NCBI GenBank assembly: GCA_023229245.1
Contig: JALNZU010000013.1
Coordinates: 20,283-84,282, forward strand
Direction of reading: 5' to 3'
Source of the DNA: Bacteroidales bacterium
GTDB taxonomy: Bacteria; Bacteroidota; Bacteroidia; Bacteroidales; F082
DNA: 64,000 nt
Of the stretch, positions 50,838 through 60,855 are shown in pieces. Below the pieces are notes generated by a model. It searched no databases. It was not told where the DNA came from and saw only the letters and a list, made by a program, of their open reading frames with translations. Each line of letters begins with the position of its first letter. Position 1 is the first letter of the stretch. The translations under genes and the position numbers were made by a program.

Positions 50838-53540
50838 TCACTGATCTCTGTTGGATAGACGTATTAAATCGAAGAGCATTTGATTGAAATCATCAGCTTC
50901 CAACAATTCCTCCATTAGCAGGTTCATCCGGTACTGCCATTTATTTTCCGGATTGGAGGGTACATTAATTCTCTCTCTATCCGTTTCATCCCATCGCAGC
51001 TCACCATCCATTGCGATCAGGTCTTGTATAGGGAAAATAGCCCACATAGCCGGAGCATACAAATGCTGCTTCACGATTTCCCGACATATCCACGGCTCTG
51101 CAAAATAAGGCGCAGTATCATTATGTCCCAGCATATTGCGATAAAATCGTTCGGTTCTTTCCCGATTTTCTTCCCACCACCCTCGAATAGTGGGCAGGTC
51201 GTGAGTTGAAGTAGAGCATACACTCAGATACGGGGCATCATTTGGATGTGCAAATTCTATATCCGGGTTCTTAGGCATCCTCTGTATCTCTAAGCTAAGG
51301 ATAGATAATTGCCGCATCACTTCGGGAACACTCTGCGGCACCATCCCAAGGTCTTCGCCACAAACCATCATATCAGAAGCACCTATCAATGCAGGCAGCT
51401 TAGATAATGCGTGGTGCTTCCAAAATTCATCATGCCGCTGATAATAGAAATGAATATACAACTCATCAAATGCCATCTTTTGCCAGGCTTCCAGCTCACG
51501 ATATGAATAAGTATAATGCAATGCAATGCGAGGATGGTAGCCCGGCTGTTTGCTGTAAGGGTCTGCTATGAAAAGTACTTCATTCAACAACCCCATCAAT
51601 CCGTCTCGGATCACCTCATGCATTGGAATAAATTCCTGCTCTTGCCTGAGCTTTTCAAAATAGTCAAAAACTTTGCGTTGGGTGTTAAAAGCAGGCTTGA
51701 CCTCAAACACATCAAAGTCTATCTCTGTAAGAAAGTTTTTCCTTACTACCTCAGTATATTCACCAAAAAAGTCCTGTAAAAAATGAGCTCGTATATATGG
51801 TTTGACGAATCTGTCATGATCAAGCCAAAGACCATATTCCTCAATCTCAGCTTCGGAGAACGGCAGACCCGGTTTAAAATATCCTTGAACCCCTTGTAAG
51901 GCATGTTTGGGTATTTCCCATATCCTAAAGAAGCCTAAAATATGGTCAATACGGTAGGCGTCGAAATATTTCTCCATCATAGCCAGACGTTTTCGCCACC
52001 ATGCATAGCTGTTTAAAGCCATCACATCCCAGTTATAAGTAGGGAATCCCCAGTTTTGACCCATGATGGCAAAATCGTCCGGAGGAGCACCTGCTTGTCC
52101 ATCAAGATTGAATAACGAAGGATCTGTCCAGGCTTCTATACTATTGGAACTTATTCCAATAGGGATATCACCTTTTAAAGCTACACGATGTGCATGGGCA
52201 TAGTCAACTACATCGCGCAACTGTTTATCAAGATGATACTGAATAAAATAATGGATAGCAATATGCTCATGAAAAGGCTGTGAAGGATCAGTCAAGGCTG
52301 CAATTTGTTCAGGTTTGTATTCCGAATAATCGCCCCATTGACGAAAATCACTTGTATGATACAGATCGCGTAAGTAACAAAATGCGGCGTAGGGCTGGAG
52401 CCAAACACTATTTTCTTTAAAGAACTTTTTATATGTATTGGTTTTACATAGTTGCTCCCATTCCTGATCAAAGATCAATTTAAAATAGCGCGACTTATGT
52501 CGGGTTACCTCCACATAATCAACTGTCTGCTGTGCATTGAGCTTTTCACCAATATGTTCAAACTCCTTCATTAATTTCTGGTCGGATAGCTTGCCTATTT
52601 CCGTCAGGTTCAGATACACCGGATGTAAAGCCGTTACTGAGATAGAGTTATACGGATAAGAGTCTAACCATGAGTGAGTAGCCACTGTTTCGTTAATAGG
52701 CAGGATCTGTATCACCTTCAAACCGGTAAGTACGCACCAGTCAATTAATTTCTTCAGGTCTTTAAACTCTCCTATCCCAAAGCTTGATTTAGTTCGCAGC
52801 GAAAAGACCGGGACAGCCACACCGGCACCTTTCCAGTTATCTGCATAGCGAAACCCCTCATCATTAACCCGATACAGCAATCTATCCCCATTGGTCTGGG
52901 AAGGTACAAGCAAACGGTTCTCACCTGCTTCCCAATGCATGATCTTGTTATCCGAAAGTCGAATAATCACATATTTATACGATACAGGCCCGTCGAAATA
53001 TGCCAGATCAAACTCAAGCTCCCAAATAGGATATGCTTTATTTCCCATTAAAACCGGCTTTTTCCAATCTCCTAACACTGTATTATTTCCAACAACAGCC
53101 ATTGCATAACCTGGATTTATGCGAGGAGCCAACAATGAGAAGCGAAGGGTTTGGGTTGACTTAACTTTAGATTTCGCAGAAAATAACTTATAGGGTTTCA
53201 TCAGTGCTACAGTAAATACTTTTGACAGCAGCACCCTTTGAGTATCTACCAGTGGGTGCCAATGATCAACCATAGTGATATGCTCATAATCCTTAGTGCT
53301 CAAGTTGCGATTATCCCCTCCTTCCCAATGAATCACTCCATTGGCTTCACGTATCAAATACTTGTACTCTACGTAATCATGGGCATTTAATTCCAATGTC
53401 AGCGACCATTTATCCTTACCCACATAGTCCATGGCAGCAGCTTTCTCAGTATCCCAACTGCCTAACACCGCATCCGAACCACCTATCAGGAGTTCCTGCC
53501 CCCAACTTGTCCGGTAATGAATGATAAAACTAAGCTTCAT
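50838..53540 (-). CDS. malQ: 4-alpha-glucanotransferase with two CBM20 domains
   Basis: 900 residues. Two starch-binding CBM20 domains come first (about 1-115: GGSDAVLGSWDTEKA and WEGGDNR; about 125-250: NNTVLGDWKKPVLM and HWEAGENR). The GH77 amylomaltase follows: SSFGIGEFKDLKKLIDW, GQNWGFPTYNWD, the nucleophile Asp in DAYRIDHILGFFRIWEIP, the acid/base Glu in CGEDLGMVP and the stabiliser in STHDLPTIRGWW. It rearranges maltodextrins in the cytoplasm. The start at 53540 (MKLSFIIHY) is at the beginning of the first CBM20; the 20 codons upstream are not family-like. Typical for Bacteroidota and plant DPE2-like enzymes. Confidence 0.95.
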   Translation of the reverse strand: MKLSFIIHYRTSWGQELLIGGSDAVLGSWDTEKAAAMDYVGKDKWSLTLELNAHDYVEYKYLIREANGVIHWEGGDNRNLSTKDYEHITMVDHWHPLVDTQRVLLSKVFTVALMKPYKLFSAKSKVKSTQTLRFSLLAPRINPGYAMAVVGNNTVLGDWKKPVLMGNKAYPIWELEFDLAYFDGPVSYKYVIIRLSDNKIMHWEAGENRLLVPSQTNGDRLLYRVNDEGFRYADNWKGAGVAVPVFSLRTKSSFGIGEFKDLKKLIDWCVLTGLKVIQILPINETVATHSWLDSYPYNSISVTALHPVYLNLTEIGKLSDQKLMKEFEHIGEKLNAQQTVDYVEVTRHKSRYFKLIFDQEWEQLCKTNTYKKFFKENSVWLQPYAAFCYLRDLYHTSDFRQWGDYSEYKPEQIAALTDPSQPFHEHIAIHYFIQYHLDKQLRDVVDYAHAHRVALKGDIPIGISSNSIEAWTDPSLFNLDGQAGAPPDDFAIMGQNWGFPTYNWDVMALNSYAWWRKRLAMMEKYFDAYRIDHILGFFRIWEIPKHALQGVQGYFKPGLPFSEAEIEEYGLWLDHDRFVKPYIRAHFLQDFFGEYTEVVRKNFLTEIDFDVFEVKPAFNTQRKVFDYFEKLRQEQEFIPMHEVIRDGLMGLLNEVLFIADPYSKQPGYHPRIALHYTYSYRELEAWQKMAFDELYIHFYYQRHDEFWKHHALSKLPALIGASDMMVCGEDLGMVPQSVPEVMRQLSILSLEIQRMPKNPDIEFAHPNDAPYLSVCSTSTHDLPTIRGWWEENRERTERFYRNMLGHNDTAPYFAEPWICREIVKQHLYAPAMWAIFPIQDLIAMDGELRWDETDRERINVPSNPENKWQYRMNLLMEELLEADDFNQMLFDLIRLSNRDQ

Positions 53541-53848
53541 ATCAAAAAAAATTAAGATATAACCTACTTTAGGATTCTGATGTAAATATCGGAAAAACAA
53601 GGAATATATGCTATATTATTTCACGAAAACAGCTTTAAAAACAATTGCTATCGTTTGCGGAAAAATATGATTCTTTCAAATATCCTGTTGCATATCATTT
53701 ACTGAAAACAGATTGACACTTCAAAAAAAGCCTGCTGTTTTGTTAAATTTTAGTTAAAAACCATTCATTCAATATTGTAAGTAGTCAGTAGTATTGTTTG
53801 TACAGAAGTAAATACTATTTTTAACCTCTCATATCTATATATATTATT
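53541..53848. other. Divergent intergenic region
   Basis: 308 bases between malQ and the GEVED protein. A near -7 box TATTGTTTG (one base too long) lies about 50 bases before the rightward start. Nothing else seen. Confidence 0.4.
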
Positions 53849-56785
53849 ATGAATATTCGTTATTTATTTTTCAGTATTTTGATTATCATTGGTTTGAATA
53901 GTCTTGCCCAAGACCTGCCCGAGACTATGACGGCAGGTGTAAACGGTATTATTTCCAAGCCTGTTCTGGTTCCCAGCATTTCCAAGCAAATTGCAGCCGG
54001 CACTTTCAAAGCTGCCGATCCTGATGCACCGGCTCGTTCAGGTCAGCCTAAACGAAGAGGGAGTAATATGGTTGTACCGGGTAAAGGGCTACCTGTAGAT
54101 GGCGATGCGCTTGTCAAGGAACAAGCTTTGGCTACTCGTTTCAATATCCGTGAGCCTGAGTTGATATTTAATGCCAACGTATCTAATTATACTCCCTCCG
54201 ATCCGACCGGTGCTGCCGGACCAAATCATTTTGTGGGTGGATGGAACGTTGGTTTCAGGGTTTTCGACAAGAGTGGTAATCCACTAACGCCAGCCGCATC
54301 CTTGTCAACCCTTTTCCCTGGAAATAATTTAGGCGATCCAATAGTGTTATACGATAAGCAGGCCGATCGTTTTATCATCACCGAGTTCGACAGCAGTCCT
54401 AACGGATTTAATGTGGCCATCTCACAAGGGCCAGATCCGGTTAATGACGACTGGTATATTTATACCACTGGATTCACTACTGGCAGCTTTCCCGACTATC
54501 CCAAGTTTTCAATCTGGAGCGATGGCTATTACGTTACGGCCAATATTTACAACAATAATCGATTATTTGTCATTCATCGCGATTCGGTTATAGCTGGTAG
54601 TGCTGCACCTTTTATAGGATTCCCCTTACCCGGCATACGGACTTCCGGTTTTTACAGCCCTCAGGTTTTCAGTGTATCCAATGGCGATCTGCCACCTGCA
54701 GGTAATGCTACCGTAGTATATATGCAGGATGATGCTTGGTCGGGTGTAAGTGTGGACCATCTGAAGCTTTGGACAGTAAATGTGGATTGGGATAATCCAT
54801 CCAACTCCACTATCTCAGCAGCTCAGGAATTAGTCACCACTCCATTTGTTTCGGTATTTGATGGGGGTTCGTTTTCCAATCGGCCTCAGCCATCGGGTCC
54901 TGATCAAGATGTGCTTCAGGCTACTATTATGAATCAGGCACAATATCGAAGATTCCCAGACTATAATTCAGCTATTTTCAATTTTGTGGTAGATGTGGCA
55001 CCCGGTAACGCTGAGTTGGCAGGGATACGTTGGTACGAGCTTCGTCAGTACGGTGATGGCGAGCCATGGGAAATATTTCAGGAAGGAACCTACACCTCAC
55101 CCTACAACGGAAAAGATGCCTTCTCTGCCAGTATGGTGATGGACGGCGATGGAAATATTGGCATGGCCTATACTACTGTTAGCAGTACCGAACGAATTGC
55201 TGTTTACCACACCGGACGCTATGCTTCCGATCCACCAGGGGTGATGACAATAGACGAAACATTGATTGCCCAAAGCAACACTAATAATCCAAGCAGCAGA
55301 TTAGCCGATTATGTGCATATGACCCTTGATCCGGCTGATGATAAAACATTTTGGCATATAGCTGAGTTTTTCAATAATGGCGGTCGCACGGATGTGGTTG
55401 GAGTGTTCAGATTAGCTCCTACCTTAGCCAACGATATTTCAATGGTCAGCATAGAAAGCCCAACGGATGGTGCGCTAAGTGATGCAGAAACAGTTACAGT
55501 AAGTCTGTTTAATGCCGGACAATCGGAGCAGACCGATCTTCCTGTGCAGCTTTTATTGGATGACGAGCTGATTGTAACCGAAATCATACCCGGTCCTATC
55601 CCATCAGCCAGTAGCTTCACATATAGTTTTAATACCACACTTGACCTAAGCACTGAAGGGAGTCAATACCAGATCACTGTGATCAATATGTTAGAAGGCG
55701 ATGCAGTACCTGAAAACGATACCATCACCAAAACCGTACAACATCTGTATCAAAACGATATAGGCATAGCCGAGCTGATCAATCCGGTGAATGGCTCCTT
55801 GCCTGCTTTTGAGAAAGTAGCCATCAATCTGCATAATTTTGGAACACTCCCACAAACAAATTTTGAGGTTGGCTATGTATTGGATGACGCTCTGATCACT
55901 GCTTTGATTGATGACACACTCCAAGGCGGACAATCCATGAGTTACCAGTTCGAGGAATTAGCCGATTTCAGCAAGATGGGAATATATGAATTGACTACCT
56001 TCACCTCATTACCTACTGATTCGTATCCGGATAATGATACTCTGGTAACCCAGATCGAAAAAAACATCTGCCAACCTGAATCATCGTGCAATTATGGTAT
56101 GGCAATACAACTTGTTGAGATAGGAGATATTAGCAACCATACTGATTGTTCCGAATCAGGCTATTCCAATTTTAGCACCTTATCAACCAAACTAGAAAAA
56201 ACTTTCAGTTATCCGTTGGTGATAGGCACCGGATATGGAGATATGTTCATCAAGGTATGGATTGATTTCAATGACAACTATGTATTTGAGCCCAATGAAC
56301 TACTCATTGACAATTATCGGATAGCACCTAATCAGGGTATGGGTACTTATATTGATACTTTGGAGCTATTAATCCCTGAAAATGCTGAGTTAGGCAACCA
56401 TATCATGCGAATCAAAAGTAGCTGGAATCAATACGTACCTAATGATGCCTGCGCTTCCACTATTTATGGCGAAACAGAAGACTATATGGTTGATGTAACG
56501 CTATTTACCTCAGCACCGGCTTATGAAGACGTACTTACAGACCTGATGATTACACCCATAAGTGAAAAGCAGTATATAGTCGAATTGGAAGCCGGTGCAT
56601 TGGATGAAACACTTATTTTCAACCTTTATGATATCAAAGGTCATATCTTAGTTGAAAACAGGGTGAATCCGGTGAACGGAAAATATAGCTATATGCTGGA
56701 TATGTCGTATGCCAAATCAGGTGTATATCTGATACGTATGGGGAGCTATAAATTAGGAAAAGTCCGGCGTTTAGTTGTCCCATAA
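53849..56785 (+). CDS. T9SS surface protein with CARDB-like and GEVED domains
   Basis: 978 residues. Signal peptide to about 21 (LNSLAQ). Residues 100-530 form a propeller-like region (SNYTPSDPTGAAGPNHFVGG, then ADRFIITEFDSSPNGFNVAI and FPDYPKFSIWSDGYYVTA). About 535-745 are two CARDB-like Ig domains (NDISMVSIESPTDG; NDIGIAELINPVNG). About 750-895 is a GEVED domain with VWIDFNDNYVFEPNE and YGETEDYMVDV. The end (KQYIVELEAGALDET to VRRLVVP) is a T9SS type A sorting domain. It could be a surface hydrolase or adhesin; no catalytic residues are recognised. Confidence 0.87.
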   Translation: MNIRYLFFSILIIIGLNSLAQDLPETMTAGVNGIISKPVLVPSISKQIAAGTFKAADPDAPARSGQPKRRGSNMVVPGKGLPVDGDALVKEQALATRFNIREPELIFNANVSNYTPSDPTGAAGPNHFVGGWNVGFRVFDKSGNPLTPAASLSTLFPGNNLGDPIVLYDKQADRFIITEFDSSPNGFNVAISQGPDPVNDDWYIYTTGFTTGSFPDYPKFSIWSDGYYVTANIYNNNRLFVIHRDSVIAGSAAPFIGFPLPGIRTSGFYSPQVFSVSNGDLPPAGNATVVYMQDDAWSGVSVDHLKLWTVNVDWDNPSNSTISAAQELVTTPFVSVFDGGSFSNRPQPSGPDQDVLQATIMNQAQYRRFPDYNSAIFNFVVDVAPGNAELAGIRWYELRQYGDGEPWEIFQEGTYTSPYNGKDAFSASMVMDGDGNIGMAYTTVSSTERIAVYHTGRYASDPPGVMTIDETLIAQSNTNNPSSRLADYVHMTLDPADDKTFWHIAEFFNNGGRTDVVGVFRLAPTLANDISMVSIESPTDGALSDAETVTVSLFNAGQSEQTDLPVQLLLDDELIVTEIIPGPIPSASSFTYSFNTTLDLSTEGSQYQITVINMLEGDAVPENDTITKTVQHLYQNDIGIAELINPVNGSLPAFEKVAINLHNFGTLPQTNFEVGYVLDDALITALIDDTLQGGQSMSYQFEELADFSKMGIYELTTFTSLPTDSYPDNDTLVTQIEKNICQPESSCNYGMAIQLVEIGDISNHTDCSESGYSNFSTLSTKLEKTFSYPLVIGTGYGDMFIKVWIDFNDNYVFEPNELLIDNYRIAPNQGMGTYIDTLELLIPENAELGNHIMRIKSSWNQYVPNDACASTIYGETEDYMVDVTLFTSAPAYEDVLTDLMITPISEKQYIVELEAGALDETLIFNLYDIKGHILVENRVNPVNGKYSYMLDMSYAKSGVYLIRMGSYKLGKVRRLVVP

Positions 56786-57183
56786 ACCTAGTGCGATCTG
56801 CTTTCAGTATATAGGATTCTGCAACAAATCGTATGCAAGAATGCTATAAAGTTGTCCACTTTCAGCACATCATTTTTTTAGCTCAAACTTTTTTAAGCCT
56901 ATACAGCGTATAAGTTTAGGTGTAAGAAAGTTTATGATAGTGTCATTGATCTCTCCTCTTGGTCGGCTTCAGTGGTTCAAGGTATTTATTAACAATGCAG
57001 GAAACCACAAACTGCTCATTTTCAGTTTATTTCGCCTTTTTATGTTCATTATCAATAGTCTTGGTGCTGGAAAGGGCCGAAAAAAAAATTGCATCTGCTA
57101 TCTTTTCTTTTATTTTTGTGTGAGTTTCACAAATCAAAATTTTATTGAATTTTCAATCTATCGAATGTTTAAATCTTTACACT
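56786..57183. other. Intergenic region before the TonB-dependent receptor
   Basis: About 400 bases. Only the promoter near 57088-57118 was recognised. A 117-codon frame starting at 56934 overlaps the receptor start and is not protein-like. Confidence 0.45.
57088..57118 (+). promoter_or_regulatory. Promoter of the Oar-like receptor
   Basis: -33-like ATTG at 57088-57091, 19-base spacer, -7 TATTTTTG at 57111-57118; leader about 60 bases to the ATG at 57184. Confidence 0.55.
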
Positions 57184-60100
57184 ATGTTACACAAGTTCAG
57201 ATTTTTAGTAGTGGCATTTGCATTAATGTTCACTACAGCTATGCATGCTCAGATTACAACTTCGAGCATGAACGGACGTGTTACTGACCAGGAAGGCCCT
57301 ATTGCCGGTGCTACTGTGGTTGCTATACACGCACCTTCGGGTACTTCTTACGGTACTATTACTAACGCTGATGGTCGGTTTATGTTAACCGGTATGCGTG
57401 TTGGTGGTCCTTACCGTGTGGAAGTATCTTTTGTTGGGTTTGGTAAATCCATAACCGAAGACATTTCACTGACCTTAGGTGAAACCTATACCCTTAGAGT
57501 AAAATTAGTTGAAGAATCTATTGCGTTGGGTGAGGTGATCGTCTCGGCTCCGGTAACAAAATTTGCTACAGAGAAAACTGGCGCTACCACCAACATCTCA
57601 AATGAAGACTTAATTACTATGCCTACTATTACACGGGGCATACAGGACATTGCCCGATTATCACCTTATGCAAACGGGATGAGCTTTGCCGGAGGTGATG
57701 GAAGATCGACCAACTTTACAGTTGATGGTGCCAATTTCAACAATAACTTCGGCTTGAGTTCCAATCTTCCAGGTGGTGGAAATCCCATCTCATTGGATGC
57801 TATAGAAGAAGTACAGGTCGTAGTAGCACCTTTTGACGTACGTCAAACCAATTTCATTGGTGGAGGTATCAATGCTATTACCAAATCCGGAACCAACCGG
57901 TTCAGAGGAACGGCATACACCTACTATAATAATCAGGATATGCGTGGGAACCGCATTGATGAGATCGATTTTGGTGCTCGTGATGACGAATCTACTCAAA
58001 CTTATGGCCTTTCATTAGGTGGGCCTATCATCAAAAACAAGCTCTTCTTCTTTGTAAACGGCGAATATGAGCTTAAACCAGGTCAGGTAGTTACATGGAG
58101 ACCTTCAGAAAATGGAGTTGCAAATACCGACCTTCAACTGTCGCGTACCAGCATCTCTGATATGGAAAAGGTCAAACAACATCTGATCTCAAACTACGGC
58201 TACGATCCTGGTTCATATACAGGTTATCCCGCCGACCAAAGCAATAGAAAGCTGATGGCCAGAATTGACTGGAACATAAACGATGCAAATAAATTGAGTG
58301 TAAGGTATAACTATACCAAAAACCAAACCTGGTTTCCTACTAACGGAAACTCGACTGATGCCGGGCTTCGTAACTCAACTATGAACCGTATCTCACAGCA
58401 TTCCATGGCGTTTTCAAACTCCATTTATTCACAAGATAATATAGTTAACTCTTTCGCATTTGATCTGAACAGCCGTTTTTCAAACAGCATCTCAAATCAA
58501 TTCCTGACTACTTACACAAAAATTGCGGATATACGTGGTTCAAACTCGTCGCCATTCCCATTCATCGACATTATGTATGGTGTTAACCCCGATGGAAGTC
58601 AAATAGTTGAGCCTTATATTTCAGCAGGTTATGAATTATTTACCTGGAATAATGGAGTTCACAACAACATCTTCAACATCATAGATAACGTAAACGTATA
58701 TCGCAACAAGCATAAGTTCACCTTTGGTGTTAGCTTTGAGCACCAGATGGCCAACAACTCCTATATGCGTAACGGAACTGGTTATTACCGCTATGCCAGC
58801 CTGGAAGACTTCCTGAATCAGGCAGCACCAAGAGACTTTGCAATCACATATGGATATGACGGAGAAAAAAATCCTGCCGCTGAGGTTGCATTCAATCAGT
58901 TCGGACTGTATGCGCAAGACGAATTCAGTGTGAATCCTAATTTCAAATTAACCTACGGATTACGAGCCGATTACTTAGTATATGAAGACAATTTGATTGG
59001 AAATAATGCCATCAGTGCTCTTGACTTTGGTGGAAAAACCATTAATACCGGCGCATGGCCAACTGCAAAGATTCAGATATCTCCAAGGGTAGGATTCAAC
59101 TGGAACGTGATGGGCGATGAAACCTTGAAGCTGCGCGGTGGTACAGGTTTATTTGCCGGACGGCTCCCCTTGGTGTTCTTTACCAATATGCCTACAAACT
59201 CGGGAATGGTTCAAGGAAGCTATGCTGCCGTAACAAGGTATGATTCTGACGGTAACATCACCTCCGTTGATCCAAATCTGGCTTTGTTAGCCGGTCCCAT
59301 GATCACCGATGTAAGCGAGATGATCAGCAGATTAGGTCTTCCAAATACTATTACACCTGAAGACGGCGCACTGCCAAGAGATATTAACGGAATTGATCCA
59401 GAGTTCAAAATGCCGCAGGTATGGAAAACCTCAGTTGCATTAGACTATCAGGTGCCTGCCTCATTCCCATTCTCATTCACTGTTGAAGGTATCTTTACCA
59501 AGACGCTGAACGGTGTGATGCTGAAGAATTATGACCTTAGAGAGCCAGACGACAGCTGGGCTCGTTTTAGCGGCCCGGATGACAGATATATCTATCCTTC
59601 AAGTAATGACTTGTCATACAATAACAGAAATGCCTATATCCTTTCAAACACTGACGAAGGATGGGGTGCGATAGGTAATATCTCGGTATTTGCCGAACCT
59701 GTAAGAGACCTGGATATCATGGTATCCTACACTAAAACCGAACTGAAAGAGGTGTCAGGTATGCCCGGAAGCAATGCAGCATCAGCCTATACCGGACTTG
59801 TTCAAATTGATGGACCCCACCTGCCGGGAGTACAGCGCTCACAATATGTGATGCCTTCACAACTTATTGCATCAGTTTCGTACAAACTGCCATGGAGCAA
59901 TAATGAGATGAAGTCAGCTACTCGTATTAACTTGTTCTACAACGGATTTACACCTTATGGCAATAGCTTTGTTTATGCCAATGATATGAATGGTGATGGT
60001 ATCATCTCCGATCTGATATACATCCCTAAAAACAAAGGTGACATCAAATTCATCAGTCAGGAAGATGAAGATGCATTCTTTAAATTCCTTGAGCAAGATA

Positions 60101-60468
60101 ATTACCTCAGCAAACATAAAGGTGAATATGCCGAAGCTTATTCAGCACGTGCTCCTTGGGTAAACAGATTTGATTTACGCGTTGCCCGTGAATATTATTT
60201 CAATGTAGCCGGACAAAGGAATACTTTACAGTTTAGTCTTGACGTATTGAATTTTGGTAATTTACTGAATAACGAATGGGGTGTTTACAAAACCAACGCC
60301 TTGTCGAACAGTGGAAAAATTCTCAGATATGAAGGTAAGGACGCAAGCAATGTGCCTAGCTTCTCAATGGTTAAGGTTAATGGTGAATATCCTACCGAAA
60401 CCTATTCCCCATTATATAACTATAGCCAGGTTTGGCAGCTACAGATCGGTGTGAGATATATCTTCTAA
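57184..60468 (+). CDS. Oar-like TonB-dependent outer-membrane receptor
   Basis: 1094 residues from MLHKFRFLVVAFALMF (signal peptide to MHAQ). Residues 25-115 are a carboxypeptidase-regulatory-like domain (NGRVTDQEGPIAGATVVAI). The plug follows with TKFATEKTGATTNISNEDL, FTVDGANFNNNFGLSS and DAIEEVQVVVAPFDVRQTNF, and then the 22-strand barrel to the terminal IGVRYIF. It resembles Oar, an outer-membrane protein needed for adventurous behaviour in myxobacteria and found widely in Bacteroidota. The transported ligand is unknown, and no SusD partner is adjacent. The upstream Met at 57145 would add 13 residues before the signal peptide and is rejected. Confidence 0.93.
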   Translation: MLHKFRFLVVAFALMFTTAMHAQITTSSMNGRVTDQEGPIAGATVVAIHAPSGTSYGTITNADGRFMLTGMRVGGPYRVEVSFVGFGKSITEDISLTLGETYTLRVKLVEESIALGEVIVSAPVTKFATEKTGATTNISNEDLITMPTITRGIQDIARLSPYANGMSFAGGDGRSTNFTVDGANFNNNFGLSSNLPGGGNPISLDAIEEVQVVVAPFDVRQTNFIGGGINAITKSGTNRFRGTAYTYYNNQDMRGNRIDEIDFGARDDESTQTYGLSLGGPIIKNKLFFFVNGEYELKPGQVVTWRPSENGVANTDLQLSRTSISDMEKVKQHLISNYGYDPGSYTGYPADQSNRKLMARIDWNINDANKLSVRYNYTKNQTWFPTNGNSTDAGLRNSTMNRISQHSMAFSNSIYSQDNIVNSFAFDLNSRFSNSISNQFLTTYTKIADIRGSNSSPFPFIDIMYGVNPDGSQIVEPYISAGYELFTWNNGVHNNIFNIIDNVNVYRNKHKFTFGVSFEHQMANNSYMRNGTGYYRYASLEDFLNQAAPRDFAITYGYDGEKNPAAEVAFNQFGLYAQDEFSVNPNFKLTYGLRADYLVYEDNLIGNNAISALDFGGKTINTGAWPTAKIQISPRVGFNWNVMGDETLKLRGGTGLFAGRLPLVFFTNMPTNSGMVQGSYAAVTRYDSDGNITSVDPNLALLAGPMITDVSEMISRLGLPNTITPEDGALPRDINGIDPEFKMPQVWKTSVALDYQVPASFPFSFTVEGIFTKTLNGVMLKNYDLREPDDSWARFSGPDDRYIYPSSNDLSYNNRNAYILSNTDEGWGAIGNISVFAEPVRDLDIMVSYTKTELKEVSGMPGSNAASAYTGLVQIDGPHLPGVQRSQYVMPSQLIASVSYKLPWSNNEMKSATRINLFYNGFTPYGNSFVYANDMNGDGIISDLIYIPKNKGDIKFISQEDEDAFFKFLEQDNYLSKHKGEYAEAYSARAPWVNRFDLRVAREYYFNVAGQRNTLQFSLDVLNFGNLLNNEWGVYKTNALSNSGKILRYEGKDASNVPSFSMVKVNGEYPTETYSPLYNYSQVWQLQIGVRYIF

Positions 60469-60490
60469 TAGAAAGAGATACATACCAACA

Positions 60491-60525
60491 AAAAGGGGCT
60501 GTCCTAAAAGGACAGCCCCTTTTTT
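60491..60525 (+). terminator. Terminator of the Oar-like receptor gene
   Basis: AAAAGGGGCTGTCC, loop TAAAA, GGACAGCCCCTTTT, then T residues: a 14-bp perfect stem 22 bases after the stop. Confidence 0.93.
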
Positions 60526-60792
60526 AATAGGTTTATCACCCTCCCCCGATTCATACTCGATAAGCTTAACATATACATTTCTTAAAAGTCATAGGTACTA
60601 GCTACTAACCTGATATCAAGATAGTTTACTTATGGCAACAGTATGATTCTATGGGTTGCAACAGCTTTTATTAGCTCAATATATCACACAAGGGGTTGTA
60701 AAACATCTCTAAAGGTCTTTCCCAACCATAGGTATAAGCAAGTTTATATTTTCATTTCGGTTGCTATGGTAAATATATATTTCTATGAAAAC
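60526..60792. other. Intergenic region between two terminators
   Basis: About 270 bases with no coding frame, promoter or structure recognised. Confidence 0.45.
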
Positions 60793-60830
60793 AAAAAGAG
60801 CCTTTTTCTTGTATGAAAAAGGCTCTTTTT
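60793..60830 (-). terminator. Terminator of the pnt operon
   Basis: AAAAAGAGCCTTTTTC (60793-60808), loop TTGTAT, GAAAAAGGCTCTTTTT (60815-60830): a 16-bp perfect stem 25 bases after the pntB stop, nearly symmetric, so active in both directions. Confidence 0.92.
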
Positions 60831-60855
60831 TTGATTAAAGGATAATCAAAACAGG

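Noticed and set aside
56934..57287. 117-codon frame before and overlapping the TonB-dependent receptor
   Set aside because: Out of frame with the receptor, rich in C, F and Y as expected of AT-rich non-coding DNA, and it runs through the promoter.
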